A stretch of 22,296 nucleotides of DNA from Prevotellaceae bacterium UBA4359 (GCA_002393555.1 DGSP01000045.1:1-22296); one strand, 5' to 3'; numbered from the stretch's first letter, positions 1 through 6,725 are shown. The notes: generated from the sequence alone by a model not told the origin. Program-made: numbers and translations.

Positions 1-84
1 ACCTTAAAACCGAACTGACGGTAAAGCAAGTGAATATCTGTGAAACCACCAAACTTTTCCCGAACTTTTTGAAGATGAGTGTGA

Positions 85-130
85 AAAAAAGCAACAAAAA
101 AGGCACAAAGCCGTGGGTGGCTTTGTGCCT
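85..130 (-). terminator. Intrinsic terminator downstream of argS
   Basis: A perfect 12-base inverted repeat (AGGCACAAAGCC at 101-112, GGCTTTGTGCCT at 119-130, 6-base loop) is followed, read on the minus strand, by a run of six T, GTTGC and seven more T. It lies about 95 bases past the argS stop, so it most likely ends the argS transcript. On the plus strand no T run follows. Confidence 0.8.
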
Positions 131-224
131 GAAGATGAGCCTTACCGAGTCTGTCTGGATAGTCCTGATGGGACGACAAACGATGGAGAAGGCTGATGAG
201 TGTCCTGAGGTTACAGGAATCGTG

Positions 225-2030
225 TTACATGCGTTCGGGCATCTCGATGCCCAACAAGCCCATGCCGAGACTGATGACTTTGGCCACGGCCTTGGCGAGG
301 GAGAGACGGAAATACTTGAGGTCTTCGTTGGGTTCGCCGAGGATGCTGTAGTCGTGGTAGAACTGGTTGAACGACTTGGTCAGTTCGTAGCAGTAGTTGC
401 AGATGCCGGAGGGGCTGTAGTCGGTGCCTGCCTGACGCACAACGGCGGGGAACTGGCTGAGTTTCTGAATGAGTTCGGTTTCCTTAGTGGCCAGCCCACG
501 CACTGGGCGATTTTCCACTTTCTCATCTGACACATCGATGCCCTGCTCTTTGGCGCGCCTCAGGATGGAGGCGATGCGGGCATAAGTGTACTGGATGAAG
601 GGGCCTGTGTTGCCGTTGAAGTCGATGGACTCTTCGGGATTGAAGAGCATGTTCTTACGGGCATCGACCTTGAGGATGAAGTACTTGAGGGCACCGAGTC
701 CCACCTTGCGGGCCACCTCGCGGGCTTCGTCCTCATCCATGTCGGTCTGCTTGGTGCGTTCCTTGCTGGCCTCGTAGGCATCGTCTATCATGGCAGCCAT
801 CAGGTCATCGGCATCCACCACGGTGCCTTCGCGGCTCTTCATCTTGCCGTTGGGCAGTTCCACCATGCCATAGGAGAAATGGACAAGGTCTTTGCCCCAT
901 TTGAAACCGAGTTTGTCCAAGAGGATGGAAAGCACCTGGAAGTGGTAGTTCTGCTCGTTGCCCACCACATAAATCATCTTGTCGATGGGGAAATCCTGAA
1001 AACGGAGTTTGGCGGTGCCGATGTCTTGGGTCATATAGACGGAGGTGCCGTCGGAGCGGAGGAGGAGTTTCTCGTCCAGTCCCTCGGCGGTGAGGTCGGC
1101 CCACACGGAGCCGTCGTCGCGACGATAGAAAAAGCCTTTCTCCAAGCCTTCCATCACCTTCTCCTTGCCTTCGAGGTAAGTGTCTGACTCATAATAGATT
1201 TTGTCGAAACTCACTCCCATCATCTTGTAGGTCTCGTCGAATCCGGCATAGACCCACTCGTTCATCTTCTTCCAGAGCGCGCGCACCTCAGCATCGCCTT
1301 GTTCCCACTTGACGAGCATCTCGTGGGCTTCCTTGATGAGGGGTGCCTCCTGCTTGGCCGTCTCCTCGTCCATGCCTTGTGCCACCAGTGCCCTCACCTC
1401 CTCGCGGTAGTGCTTGTCGAAGGCCACGTAGTAGTCGCCAATGAGGTGGTCGCCCTTCTTGCCCGACGATTCGGGTGTCTCGCCATTGCCCCACTTGAGC
1501 CATGCAAGCATGCTCTTACAGATGTGGATGCCACGGTCGTTCACAATGTTGGTCTTCACCACCTTGTTGCCGTTGGCCTCGACGATACGTGCCAGGGCCG
1601 AGCCGAGGAGGTTGTTTCTCACGTGGCCGAGGTGGAGGGGCTTGTTGGTGTTGGGCGATGAGTACTCAATCATCACCAGCGGACTCTCCTCGGTGACAGG
1701 CTGGAAGCCATACTTGGGGTCGGCGTTGATTTGTGCCAGCAGTTCCACCCACTGGGCATCGCTGATGACGAGGTTGAGGAACCCTTTGACCACGTTGAAC
1801 CGGGCGACCACATCGCTTGCATGCTCCACGAGGTACTGCCCAATCTCGTTGCCCACCATCTCGGGACTCTTGCGAGCGGCTTTCACAAAGGAGAACACCA
1901 CCACGGTGAGGTGTCCTTCAAATTCTTCGCGCGTCTTTTGCAACTGCACCTGCTCGGGCGTTGCCTCCATGCCGTAGAGTGCCTTCACAGCAGACTGCAC
2001 ACCGGCTATCAGTTTTTCTTCTATTGTCAT
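225..2030 (-). CDS. argS: Arginyl-tRNA synthetase
   Basis: Class I aminoacyl-tRNA synthetase that charges tRNA-Arg in the cytoplasm. The product is 601 residues, normal for the family. The N-terminal Arg-tRNA synthetase domain comes first, then the nucleotide-binding HLGH motif at residues 133-136 (in SSPNTNKPLHLGH), the KMSKS-equivalent K-M-K-S at 396-399, and a C-terminal DALR anticodon-binding domain ending in the typical GLLGIEMPERM. The frame is open upstream to 2132, but the Bacteroidetes -7 box at 2050-2058 lies inside that extension, so the start at 2030 (MTIEEK) is chosen. Odd point: residues 508-514 (RPVRGLA) are encoded by a copy of a 19-base repeat found elsewhere at gene ends. 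They sit in the linker before the DALR domain, so the enzyme probably tolerates them. Identification is certain; the origin of the linker is inferred. Confidence 0.97.
   Translation of the reverse strand: MTIEEKLIAGVQSAVKALYGMEATPEQVQLQKTREEFEGHLTVVVFSFVKAARKSPEMVGNEIGQYLVEHASDVVARFNVVKGFLNLVISDAQWVELLAQINADPKYGFQPVTEESPLVMIEYSSPNTNKPLHLGHVRNNLLGSALARIVEANGNKVVKTNIVNDRGIHICKSMLAWLKWGNGETPESSGKKGDHLIGDYYVAFDKHYREEVRALVAQGMDEETAKQEAPLIKEAHEMLVKWEQGDAEVRALWKKMNEWVYAGFDETYKMMGVSFDKIYYESDTYLEGKEKVMEGLEKGFFYRRDDGSVWADLTAEGLDEKLLLRSDGTSVYMTQDIGTAKLRFQDFPIDKMIYVVGNEQNYHFQVLSILLDKLGFKWGKDLVHFSYGMVELPNGKMKSREGTVVDADDLMAAMIDDAYEASKERTKQTDMDEDEAREVARKVGLGALKYFILKVDARKNMLFNPEESIDFNGNTGPFIQYTYARIASILRRAKEQGIDVSDEKVENRPVRGLATKETELIQKLSQFPAVVRQAGTDYSPSGICNYCYELTKSFNQFYHDYSILGEPNEDLKYFRLSLAKAVAKVISLGMGLLGIEMPERM
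491..509 (+). repeat. 19-base REP-like word, copy 1 (inside argS)
   Basis: CCAGCCCACGCACTGGGCG followed by ATTTT. It differs at one base from the consensus CCAGCCCACGCGCTGGGCG, which also occurs at 3471-3489 (minus) and 15451-15469 (plus). Here it lies antisense within the argS coding frame, unlike the other two copies, which abut stop codons. Confidence 0.8.
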
Positions 2031-2049
2031 AACGTTTTGATTTTGGGAT

Positions 2050-2058
2050 GCAAAGGTA
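2050..2058 (-). promoter_or_regulatory. argS promoter -7 box
   Basis: The minus strand reads TACCTTTGC, a full match to the Bacteroidetes -7 consensus TAnnTTTG, 20 bases upstream of the ATG at 2030. No clear -33 TTTG is seen at the expected distance; that stretch is occupied by GTGAAGA heptamers. The box decides the argS start. Confidence 0.7.
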
Positions 2059-2075
2059 GGAATTTTCGCTGAATC

Positions 2076-2097
2076 GTGAAGAGTGAAGAGTGAAAAA
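2076..2097. repeat. Heptamer repeat (GTGAAGA type)
   Basis: Three near-identical 7-base units in a row (GTGAAGA, GTGAAGA, GTGAAAA) just upstream of the argS -7 box. This is one of several 7-base-period sites in the window. Confidence 0.6.
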
Positions 2098-2175
2098 GGA
2101 CTGCTTTTCTCACGAAAAACAGTCCTAAACACCTAAAATTGAGTGTCAAATATATAGTAGAAAGAGAGTCTTTTC

Positions 2176-2258
2176 ATGTACCATGTACCATTTGCATTGT
2201 GTCATTGAAACAACTCGCCGCATGGCTAATTGTACATGGTACATGGTAAATTGTACAT
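2176..2258. repeat. Fold-back heptamer element (ACCATGT type)
   Basis: TACCATGTACCA at 2179-2190 is the exact reverse complement of TGGTACATGGTA at 2237-2248. Both arms run in 7-base steps (ACCATGT, ACCATTT; ACATGGT, ACATGGT, AAATTGT). The element fills the gap between argS and the end of the next minus-strand gene, abutting that gene's stop codon region, and could act as a 3' hairpin for it. Confidence 0.65.
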
Positions 2259-2262
2259 TTCA

Positions 2263-3243
2263 TTACCTGCGGCTGCCACGGCGAGCACCGCCCACATTGC
2301 CTGCACCACGAGAACCTTCACCGCCACCCATGCGGCTGGGGCTGCTCATGCGAGTGCCACCGTTCATGTTGCCGCTGCTCATGCGGGCACTGCTGCGTCC
2401 CATGTCGGTTCTGACACTGCTGGTGCGCGAGGGAGTTGTCATGGAGGCATTGGTGAGAGAAGGCGTGGATGATGTGCGTGGGATGAACTGACGAGAAGAA
2501 CTGTTGGCATTGCTGTTGGTGCGTGGAGCAGGTGTGCTGTTGCCACCGCCACGGTTCATGTCGGGAGCAGGCGTGTTGTTGCCGCCACGGTTCATGTCGC
2601 CATTTCCGTTGAAGTGCGAGCCACGGTCGTTGTAGTTGCCACCGCCCTGATGAGAGCGTGGAGCGGGTGCGCTGTGGCTGCCGCCACGATGCACATGAGG
2701 GGCATGGTAGTCTCTGCGAGGCACCACCACGTGTGCCGGAGCGCCGCGTCTGTAGCCTCGGGGTGCCATGGGGCGGAAGAAGTGTCCGCCAGCATAGCCA
2801 CGGGCAATGGGGCGAGGAGCGTGGTAGTAGTAGCGGTTCATGCCATAGCGGTCGTAGTCGTAGATGGAGAAGTGCCAGCCACGGTTGACGAACACGATGG
2901 GACGGTGGAAGTAAGTGTAGCCGATAAGGCGGTTCCAGACGGTGTAGCCCAACAGGTTGCGCAGGGCGGCATCGCGGGCGGCGCACACGGCCAGGTAGTC
3001 GTCGTAGTAGTAGCCCAGAGCCACATCGTCGAGGTAGTCGTTCACGCCCCAGATGTAGTCGTAGTTGATGCGATAGATTTCATCAATCAGGAAGGGGTCG
3101 CTGATGCCCAGCGTATATGCCATGCGGTCGGTCAAGAACCGTGCATTGCTCTGCATGGCAGCAATGCTCATGCGCTGTGCGTTCATCGTCAGTGCTCCTG
3201 CCAGGAGTACGATTGCGGTGAGGAGAGTTCTTAAAGCCTTCAT
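2263..3243 (-). CDS. Secreted low-complexity protein of unknown function
   Basis: No family recognised. The 326-residue product begins with a clear signal peptide (MKALRTLLTAIVLLAGAL, likely cleavage after A22 in MNA-Q), so it is exported to the periplasm or beyond. Residues 55-150 are rich in Tyr, Asp and Arg (YDYIWG, YYYDDY, YDYDRYGMNRYYYH). From about residue 165 it is a disordered tail rich in Gly, Ser, Asn, Arg and His with repeated MNRGG and STPAPR words, ending in RRGSRR. This composition fits a secreted or surface-associated basic protein, but no function can be assigned. It is transcribed alone from a strong promoter at 3352-3384 with a ~100-base leader. Long frames on the opposite strand are by-products of its skewed codons. 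Confidence 0.85.
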   Translation of the reverse strand: MKALRTLLTAIVLLAGALTMNAQRMSIAAMQSNARFLTDRMAYTLGISDPFLIDEIYRINYDYIWGVNDYLDDVALGYYYDDYLAVCAARDAALRNLLGYTVWNRLIGYTYFHRPIVFVNRGWHFSIYDYDRYGMNRYYYHAPRPIARGYAGGHFFRPMAPRGYRRGAPAHVVVPRRDYHAPHVHRGGSHSAPAPRSHQGGGNYNDRGSHFNGNGDMNRGGNNTPAPDMNRGGGNSTPAPRTNSNANSSSRQFIPRTSSTPSLTNASMTTPSRTSSVRTDMGRSSARMSSGNMNGGTRMSSPSRMGGGEGSRGAGNVGGARRGSRR

Positions 3244-3351
3244 AGTCGTATCTTTTTTAGTGGTTAATGATGGATGTTTTTTTGTTGTTAAAGATAGATG
3301 TTTCTGTCACCTCTTCCAGTACCAAAACTGGCTCTTCTTTTGGTTGACGAT

Positions 3352-3384
3352 GCAAAGTTAAGACAAAAGAAAACCCCTCGCAAA
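3352..3384 (-). promoter_or_regulatory. Promoter of the secreted-protein gene
   Basis: On the minus strand TTTG (3381-3384) and TAACTTTGC (3352-3360) are separated by 20 bases, a full match to the Bacteroidetes -33/-7 arrangement. The -33 box lies inside the 3' arm of the rnhB terminator hairpin, so terminator and promoter physically overlap. Confidence 0.8.
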
Positions 3385-3411
3385 TTACTTTTTCCTATTT
3401 GCGAGGGGTTT
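3371..3411 (-). terminator. Intrinsic terminator between rnhB and the secreted-protein gene
   Basis: A perfect 15-base inverted repeat (AAACCCCTCGCAAAT at 3371-3385, ATTTGCGAGGGGTTT at 3397-3411) with an 11-base loop. On the minus strand it is followed by a T-rich stretch (TTTTCTTTTGTC), fitting termination of rnhB. The stem would also form on the plus strand. Confidence 0.8.
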
Positions 3412-3470
3412 TTCCCTATTCTGTGAGGGGGAAGAGCCGCCTTGGTCTGTCTTTCTTGAAAAAGAAAAGT

Positions 3471-3489
3471 CGCCCAGCGCATGGGCTGG
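3471..3489 (-). repeat. 19-base REP-like word, copy 2 (abuts rnhB stop)
   Basis: On the minus strand the rnhB stop TAG is followed with no gap by CCAGCCCATGCGCTGGGCG and then ACTTTTC. Two alternative 5-base stems are possible, CCAGC/GCTGG and GCCCA/TGGGC, which exclude each other. The word is one base from the three-copy consensus. Confidence 0.8.
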
Positions 3490-4167
3490 CTAATTGGCAA
3501 AGGGAAGTTCGAGTTGTGCCGACCCCAGCAGGTTGAAAGTCATGCGGTGATAGGGCGTGGTGCCGTGATTCAGAATGCCTTGGCGGTGTTCCTTGGTGGG
3601 ATAGCCGGCATTGTGGTCCCATCCGTAGAAGGGGAACTCCTTGTGCAGTTCTTTCATGTAGTCGTCGCGATAGGTCTTGGCCAGGATGGAGGCTGCAGCG
3701 ATGGAGAGGTATTTGCCATCGCCCTTCACGATGGTGGTGTGAGGAATCAGCCCCCCTCTTATCCCCCCAAGGGGGGAAGAACCATCCGGACGGTTTCCCT
3801 CCCCCTTGGGGGCTGAGGAACCATACGGCATAAACCTGTTGCCATCGATGATGAGGTACTCTGGTCGCACCTTCAGCCCATCAATCGCACGGTGCATGGC
3901 CGTGATGCTGGCACGGAGGATGTTCATCTCGTCAATCTCTTGTGGCGTGACGATGCCCAACGCCCAGGCCACAGCATCACGTTCAATCTCCTCTCTGAGC
4001 CTGTACCGCTGTCTGGCCGTGAGTTGCTTCGAGTCGTTCAGCAGGTCGTTGTGATAGTCCGCCGGCAGTATCACCGCCGCCGCATACACGCTCCCAGCCA
4101 GGCATCCTCGGCCCGCCTCGTCGCATCCTGCCTCTATCACTCCTTCTTTATAATATGGTAACAGCAT
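3490..4167 (-). CDS. rnhB: Ribonuclease HII with an inserted palindrome-coded segment
   Basis: Cleaves RNA in RNA-DNA hybrids and removes misincorporated ribonucleotides. The family signature GCDEAGRG is at residues 14-21 (D16, E17 catalytic), IIDGN supplies D108, and KGD supplies D150, followed by SIAAASILAKTYRDD. At 225 residues it is longer than usual. In the E. coli enzyme the two later catalytic aspartates are 18 residues apart (108 and 126, from memory); here they are 42 apart. The extra ~24 residues (about 116-140, rich in G, P and S) are exactly what a GC-rich palindrome at 3747-3816 encodes. The reading frame is intact, so the insert is probably a surface loop, but its position between two active-site residues makes activity worth testing. 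It follows tcdA by 86 bases and may be cotranscribed with it. Confidence 0.95.
   Translation of the reverse strand: MLLPYYKEGVIEAGCDEAGRGCLAGSVYAAAVILPADYHNDLLNDSKQLTARQRYRLREEIERDAVAWALGIVTPQEIDEMNILRASITAMHRAIDGLKVRPEYLIIDGNRFMPYGSSAPKGEGNRPDGSSPLGGIRGGLIPHTTIVKGDGKYLSIAAASILAKTYRDDYMKELHKEFPFYGWDHNAGYPTKEHRQGILNHGTTPYHRMTFNLLGSAQLELPFAN
3747..3816. repeat. GC-rich palindromic element inside rnhB
   Basis: The ends are an exact inverted pair (TCAGCCCCC at 3747-3755, GGGGGCTGA at 3808-3816). Inside are CCCCCCAAGGGGGG (3763-3776), an AACC...GGTT pair around CCGG, and CCCCCTTGGGGG (3801-3812), so the whole 70 bases can fold back. It corresponds to the ~72-base excess of rnhB over its family and keeps the frame. 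Confidence 0.8.
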
Positions 4168-4253
4168 ACATATATATAATGTTTAGTCGATGAACCAAAA
4201 AAAACAGTTTATATCTTTTTTCCATCTTTGTTGAAGAGACTTACCCATTGAAG

Positions 4254-4964
4254 TCACTCTTCCACCTTGACGGCATCTTGAATGACCAGCCCTGCGAGCA
4301 TGAAGCCGAAGGAGGCGGTGACGTGGACGATGGAGCCGCACGGGGCATCGTGGTGGCGAGGCTGGGGCTGCTCGTCGCTATACACGCACCGAAACTTCTT
4401 GGAGGGGACGTGGCGGTCTCGCTTGAAGCGGTTGCGCAGGGCACGGGCGAGGGGGTCGCCCTGCACCTTCCAAAATTCGGCCACCCGGATGTGCGTGGGG
4501 TCGAGTTTCAGCGCGGCCCCCATCGAGGAGAAGAAGCGGGCTTTCGTGTGGCTGGCCATCAGGATGAGCAGTGCCTTGTCCTTCAGCGAGTCGATGGCAT
4601 CGATGATGTAGTCGTAGGTGTCCAGATGGAAGGTCTCAGATGTCTCTTCCGTGAAGACCTCCTGCACTGCGGTGATTTCTGCCGAGGGGTTGATGGTGAG
4701 CAGCCGCCGGCGGAGGGCCTCCACCTTTGCCTGTCCCACGGTCTGGGTGGTGGCCATGAGTTGGCGGTTGATGTTGGTGGCGCACACGCAGTCGCTGTCA
4801 ACGAGTGTCAGTTGGCTGATGCCGCTGCGCACGAGGCTTTCGGCACACCAGGAGCCGACTCCTCCCACACCGAGGATGATGACTCGCTGGCGGCGGATGC
4901 GTTCCATGGCTTCATGGCCTAAGAGCAGTTCTGAACGCTGAAATATCGTCTGTTCCATTTCCAT
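4254..4964 (-). CDS. tcdA: tRNA threonylcarbamoyladenosine dehydratase (TcdA/CsdL)
   Basis: E1-like ThiF/MoeB-fold enzyme that uses ATP to cyclise t6A at position 37 of ANN-decoding tRNAs to ct6A. The 236-residue product starts with the family motif R-SELLLGHEAMERI, followed by the nucleotide-binding GVGGVGS at 32-38, LVDSD-C-TNINRQL, and a C-terminal CGS-V--T-SFGFMLAG segment. These words separate TcdA from MoeB and ThiF, which carry other signatures. The start at 4964 lies about 20 bases downstream of a TACCTTTGC -7 box; an alternative start two codons later (MEQ) is possible. It is the first gene of a likely tcdA-rnhB pair. Confidence 0.93.
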   Translation of the reverse strand: MEMEQTIFQRSELLLGHEAMERIRRQRVIILGVGGVGSWCAESLVRSGISQLTLVDSDCVCATNINRQLMATTQTVGQAKVEALRRRLLTINPSAEITAVQEVFTEETSETFHLDTYDYIIDAIDSLKDKALLILMASHTKARFFSSMGAALKLDPTHIRVAEFWKVQGDPLARALRNRFKRDRHVPSKKFRCVYSDEQPQPRHHDAPCGSIVHVTASFGFMLAGLVIQDAVKVEE

Positions 4965-4983
4965 TGCCTGTTCTTTTTTGAGT

Positions 4984-4992
4984 GCAAAGGTA
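4984..4992 (-). promoter_or_regulatory. tcdA promoter -7 box
   Basis: Minus strand reads TACCTTTGC, a full Bacteroidetes -7 match close to the tcdA start. No convincing -33 box was found. The transcript leader would be very short. Confidence 0.65.
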
Positions 4993-5095
4993 CGGATAAA
5001 TATTCAGTGGACGTGCTGTCGAAGGGAGATTTTTCTTTCCCTTTTGGAGGTTCCATCAAATTGGTCAAAAAGTACGCGCCCGTAGCCTCAAAACA

Positions 5096-5158
5096 GGAGT
5101 GAGTCACACCTGTGGGGGTGGTGTGACTCACACCTATGGAGGGGGTGTGACTCACACC
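5096..5158. repeat. Three 15-base palindromes at 24-base spacing
   Basis: GGAGTGAGTCACACC (5096-5110), GGTGTGACTCACACC (5120-5134) and GGTGTGACTCACACC (5144-5158). Copies 2 and 3 are perfect palindromes around one central base; copy 1 has one mismatch between its arms. Start-to-start distance is 24 both times and the 9-base spacers differ. The arrangement looks like a set of sites for a dimeric DNA-binding protein or a short minisatellite. Confidence 0.7.
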
Positions 5159-5349
5159 TGTCTGGGGGCTGTTGGGGCTGGTCATTTTGTACGATTGGGG
5201 GATGGGAAGGGTTAGAAGCGAAAAGTGGGTGAACGAATGCTTTCGATTGCGGTTGGGAGGGGCCGCAAGTTCTTCTCTTTTTCGTTTGTCGGCACAGCAC
5301 TTTCCCCTTTTCCGCCGTGTAATGTTTGCCGAATATGGGGATTTTAACA

Positions 5350-5399
5350 TTTTCACACACTGGATGTGGTGAATGTGTGAAAAAAAAGATTTACCTTTG
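5350..5399 (+). promoter_or_regulatory. aroQ promoter with inverted repeat
   Basis: A TACCTTTG -7 box at 5392-5399 sits about 50 bases before the aroQ ATG. Just upstream TTTTCACACA (5350-5359) and TGTGTGAAAA (5374-5383) form a perfect 10-base inverted repeat that covers the -33 position, as an operator would. No T run follows on either strand, which argues against a terminator. Confidence 0.6.
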
Positions 5400-5447
5400 T
5401 ACGAAAATTGTTTGCTAAAAGAACTAATCCACTAAAACTAAGGGAAG

Positions 5448-5918
5448 ATGAAGATTCTGATTCTGAACGGGCCTAACCTGAACTTGTTGGGCAAACGGGA
5501 GCCGGGCATCTATGGGAGCCGGGGGTTTGAGGACTATCTGGAGGAACTGAGGAGCAGGTTCCCGGAGGTGGAACTGGCCTATTTCCAGTCGAACGTGGAG
5601 GGTGTGCTGATTGACAAGATTCATGAGGTGGGCTTCACGTGGGACGGCATCGTGCTGAATGCCGGTGCCTACACGCACACGAGCATCGCCCTTCAGGATG
5701 CCATCCGTGGGGTGAAGACGCCCGTGGTGGAGGTGCACATCTCGAATGTGCATCAGCGCGAGGAGTTCCGCCACAAGTCGATGATTAGCAGTGCGTGTGT
5801 GGGTGTGATATGCGGATTCGGGCTGGACAGTTACCGACTGGCTGTGGAGGCACTAAGGACCCTCTCCCCAACCCTCCCCCGTAATGGGGAGGGAGACCAT
5901 GCGGTGAGGAATCAATAA
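5448..5918 (+). CDS. aroQ: Type II 3-dehydroquinate dehydratase with repeat-coded tail
   Basis: Third step of the shikimate pathway: dehydrates 3-dehydroquinate to 3-dehydroshikimate, normally as a dodecamer in the cytoplasm. Family motifs are all present: NGPNLNLLGKREPGIYG (R17, catalytic Y22), QSNVEG (48-52), NAGAYTHTS (71-79, with H77), VEVHISN (94-100, H97) and the final FGLDSYRLAVEAL. The fold normally ends there, near residue 137 (family length about 140-145). Here 19 further residues (TLSPTLPRNGEGD and on) are encoded by a palindromic element at 5858-5896, which has evidently displaced the original stop. It leads a likely operon with the methyltransferase 22 bases downstream. Confidence 0.95.
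   Translation: MKILILNGPNLNLLGKREPGIYGSRGFEDYLEELRSRFPEVELAYFQSNVEGVLIDKIHEVGFTWDGIVLNAGAYTHTSIALQDAIRGVKTPVVEVHISNVHQREEFRHKSMISSACVGVICGFGLDSYRLAVEALRTLSPTLPRNGEGDHAVRNQ
5858..5896 (+). repeat. GC-rich palindromic element at the 3' end of aroQ
   Basis: CCCTCCCC (5872-5879) and GGGGAGGG (5886-5893) form a perfect 8-base stem with loop CGTAAT; TCTCCC (5863-5868) can compete for the same arm. The words GACCCTCTC and CTCCCCCGTAATGGG recur, with one mismatch and in opposite orientation, in the element at 5951-6003. It codes for the aroQ C-terminal extension. Confidence 0.75.
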
Positions 5919-5940
5919 GTCTTTATACTATATCAATTAA

Positions 5941-6627
5941 ATGACTAACAAACCGAATGGCCTTCCCATTATGGGGGAGATGTCCGAAGGACAGAGAGGG
6001 TCTATAGATGACTACATCCTTGCCCATATAGACAAGGAGAGTGACTACCTGCACCGGCTGTGGAGGGCCACGCAGTTGCATCTGCTCTATGGGCGGATGG
6101 CGAGTGGCCACCTGCAGGGGCGGCTGCTGAAGATGCTGGTGGGGATGGTCAGGCCGAGGCTGGTGCTGGAGATTGGCACCTATAGCGGCTATTCGGGCTT
6201 GTGCATAGCGGAGGGACTGCCGGAAGGTGGCCATCTGCACACGGTGGAGATTAACGATGAGCAGGAGGATTTCACGTTGCCCTGGCTGAAGAACTCGCCG
6301 TGGGGAGACAGAATCACGATGCACATTGGCGATGCGCTGGAGGTGGTGCCGAGGTTGGGCTTGAGGTTTGACATGGCTTTCATCGATGGCGACAAGCGGC
6401 GGTATGTCGATTACTACGAGATGGTGATGGCGCATCTGAACGAGGGTGGCTACATCCTGGCCGACAACACACTGTGGGACGGCCATGTGGTGGAGGCGGA
6501 GACGCATGACGCGCAGACGGAGGGCATCCGTGCCTTCAACGACTTGGTGGCCGCCGATGAACGAGTGGAGAAAGTCATCTTGCCGCTGAGGGATGGGCTG
6601 AGCATCATCAGGAAAGTGAAAAACTAA
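5941..6627 (+). CDS. SAM-dependent O-methyltransferase (family 3, COMT/CCoAOMT-like)
   Basis: 228 residues with the class I Rossmann methyltransferase core: motif I LEIGTYSGYS at about 76-85 binds SAM, VEIN (102-105) follows, and the metal-binding acidic residues D149/D151 (FIDGDK) and D175-N176 (LADNTLWDG) mark the divalent-metal-dependent O-methyltransferase family. The natural substrate cannot be read from sequence. Residues 5-20 (PNGLPIMGEMSEGQRG) are coded by a palindromic element related to the one in aroQ. The family domain begins right after it at SIDDYILAHID, and no ATG, GTG or TTG lies between, so translation must start upstream of or within the element (ATG at 5941, 5971 or 5980). 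The stop codon TAA falls inside a heptamer repeat. Likely cotranscribed with aroQ. Confidence 0.9.
   Translation: MTNKPNGLPIMGEMSEGQRGSIDDYILAHIDKESDYLHRLWRATQLHLLYGRMASGHLQGRLLKMLVGMVRPRLVLEIGTYSGYSGLCIAEGLPEGGHLHTVEINDEQEDFTLPWLKNSPWGDRITMHIGDALEVVPRLGLRFDMAFIDGDKRRYVDYYEMVMAHLNEGGYILADNTLWDGHVVEAETHDAQTEGIRAFNDLVAADERVEKVILPLRDGLSIIRKVKN
5951..6003 (-). repeat. GC-rich palindromic element at the 5' end of the methyltransferase gene
   Basis: Contains CCCATTATGGGGGAG (5965-5979), the self-complementary GTCCGAAGGAC, and GAGAGGGTC (5994-6002). Read on the minus strand it shares GACCCTCTC and CTCCCCC-TAATGGG with the aroQ element, so the two form an inverted pair across the aroQ-methyltransferase junction. 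It codes for the first ~20 residues of the methyltransferase. Confidence 0.7.
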
Positions 6628-6716
6628 AAGTGAAAAGTATGGGTATCCTCCATTCGGATTGTTCTTGATTAGCAAAGTAACTTAAACTTTTAGTTCTTAG
6701 TTTTTAACTTCTAATT
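6612..6716. repeat. Fold-back heptamer element (AACTTTT type), short copy
   Basis: Left arm 6612-6640 (GTGAAAAACTAAAAG type), core ATCC-7 bases-GGAT (6646-6660 area), right arm 6677-6716 in exact 7-base steps (TAACTTA, AACTTTT, AGTTCTT, AGTTTTT). The arms are about 75% complementary. The segment GTAACTTAAACTTTTA and the ATCC/GGAT core match the longer element at 9997-10205, showing both are copies of one family. It supplies the stop of the preceding gene and separates it from rbfA. Confidence 0.75.
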
Positions 6717-6725
6717 TTCAAAGAT

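Larger units (their letters stand above)
4993..5447. other. Intergenic region between tcdA and aroQ
   Basis: About 450 bases between two divergent genes. It holds three evenly spaced 15-base palindromes (5096-5158), a stretch of no recognised content (5170-5345), and the aroQ promoter with an inverted repeat. Open frames on the minus strand run through here, but their composition is unlike the neighbouring proteins, they have no recognisable domain and they contain the nucleotide repeats, so no gene is called. Confidence 0.6.

Noticed and set aside
30..530. Plus-strand open frame at the left edge.
   Set aside because: Runs through the argS terminator and antisense to the argS C-terminus; a shadow frame.
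2614..3234. Plus-strand open frame of 206 codons opposite the secreted-protein gene.
   Set aside because: Ala/Val/His-rich shadow of the opposite coding strand; the minus-strand product has a signal peptide and promoter.
5096..5158. Possible CRISPR array.
   Set aside because: Repeats of 15 bases with 9-base spacers and only three copies, no cas genes; does not fit.
4919..5360. Minus-strand frames with repeated GVSHT-like words between tcdA and aroQ.
   Set aside because: The repeated residues come from the 24-base DNA repeat, the frames overlap the tcdA promoter and start, and no family is recognisable.
3739..5913. Shared word GTGAGGAATCA next to both the rnhB and aroQ palindromes.
   Set aside because: In rnhB it encodes the conserved IPH residues, so the match is probably accidental.
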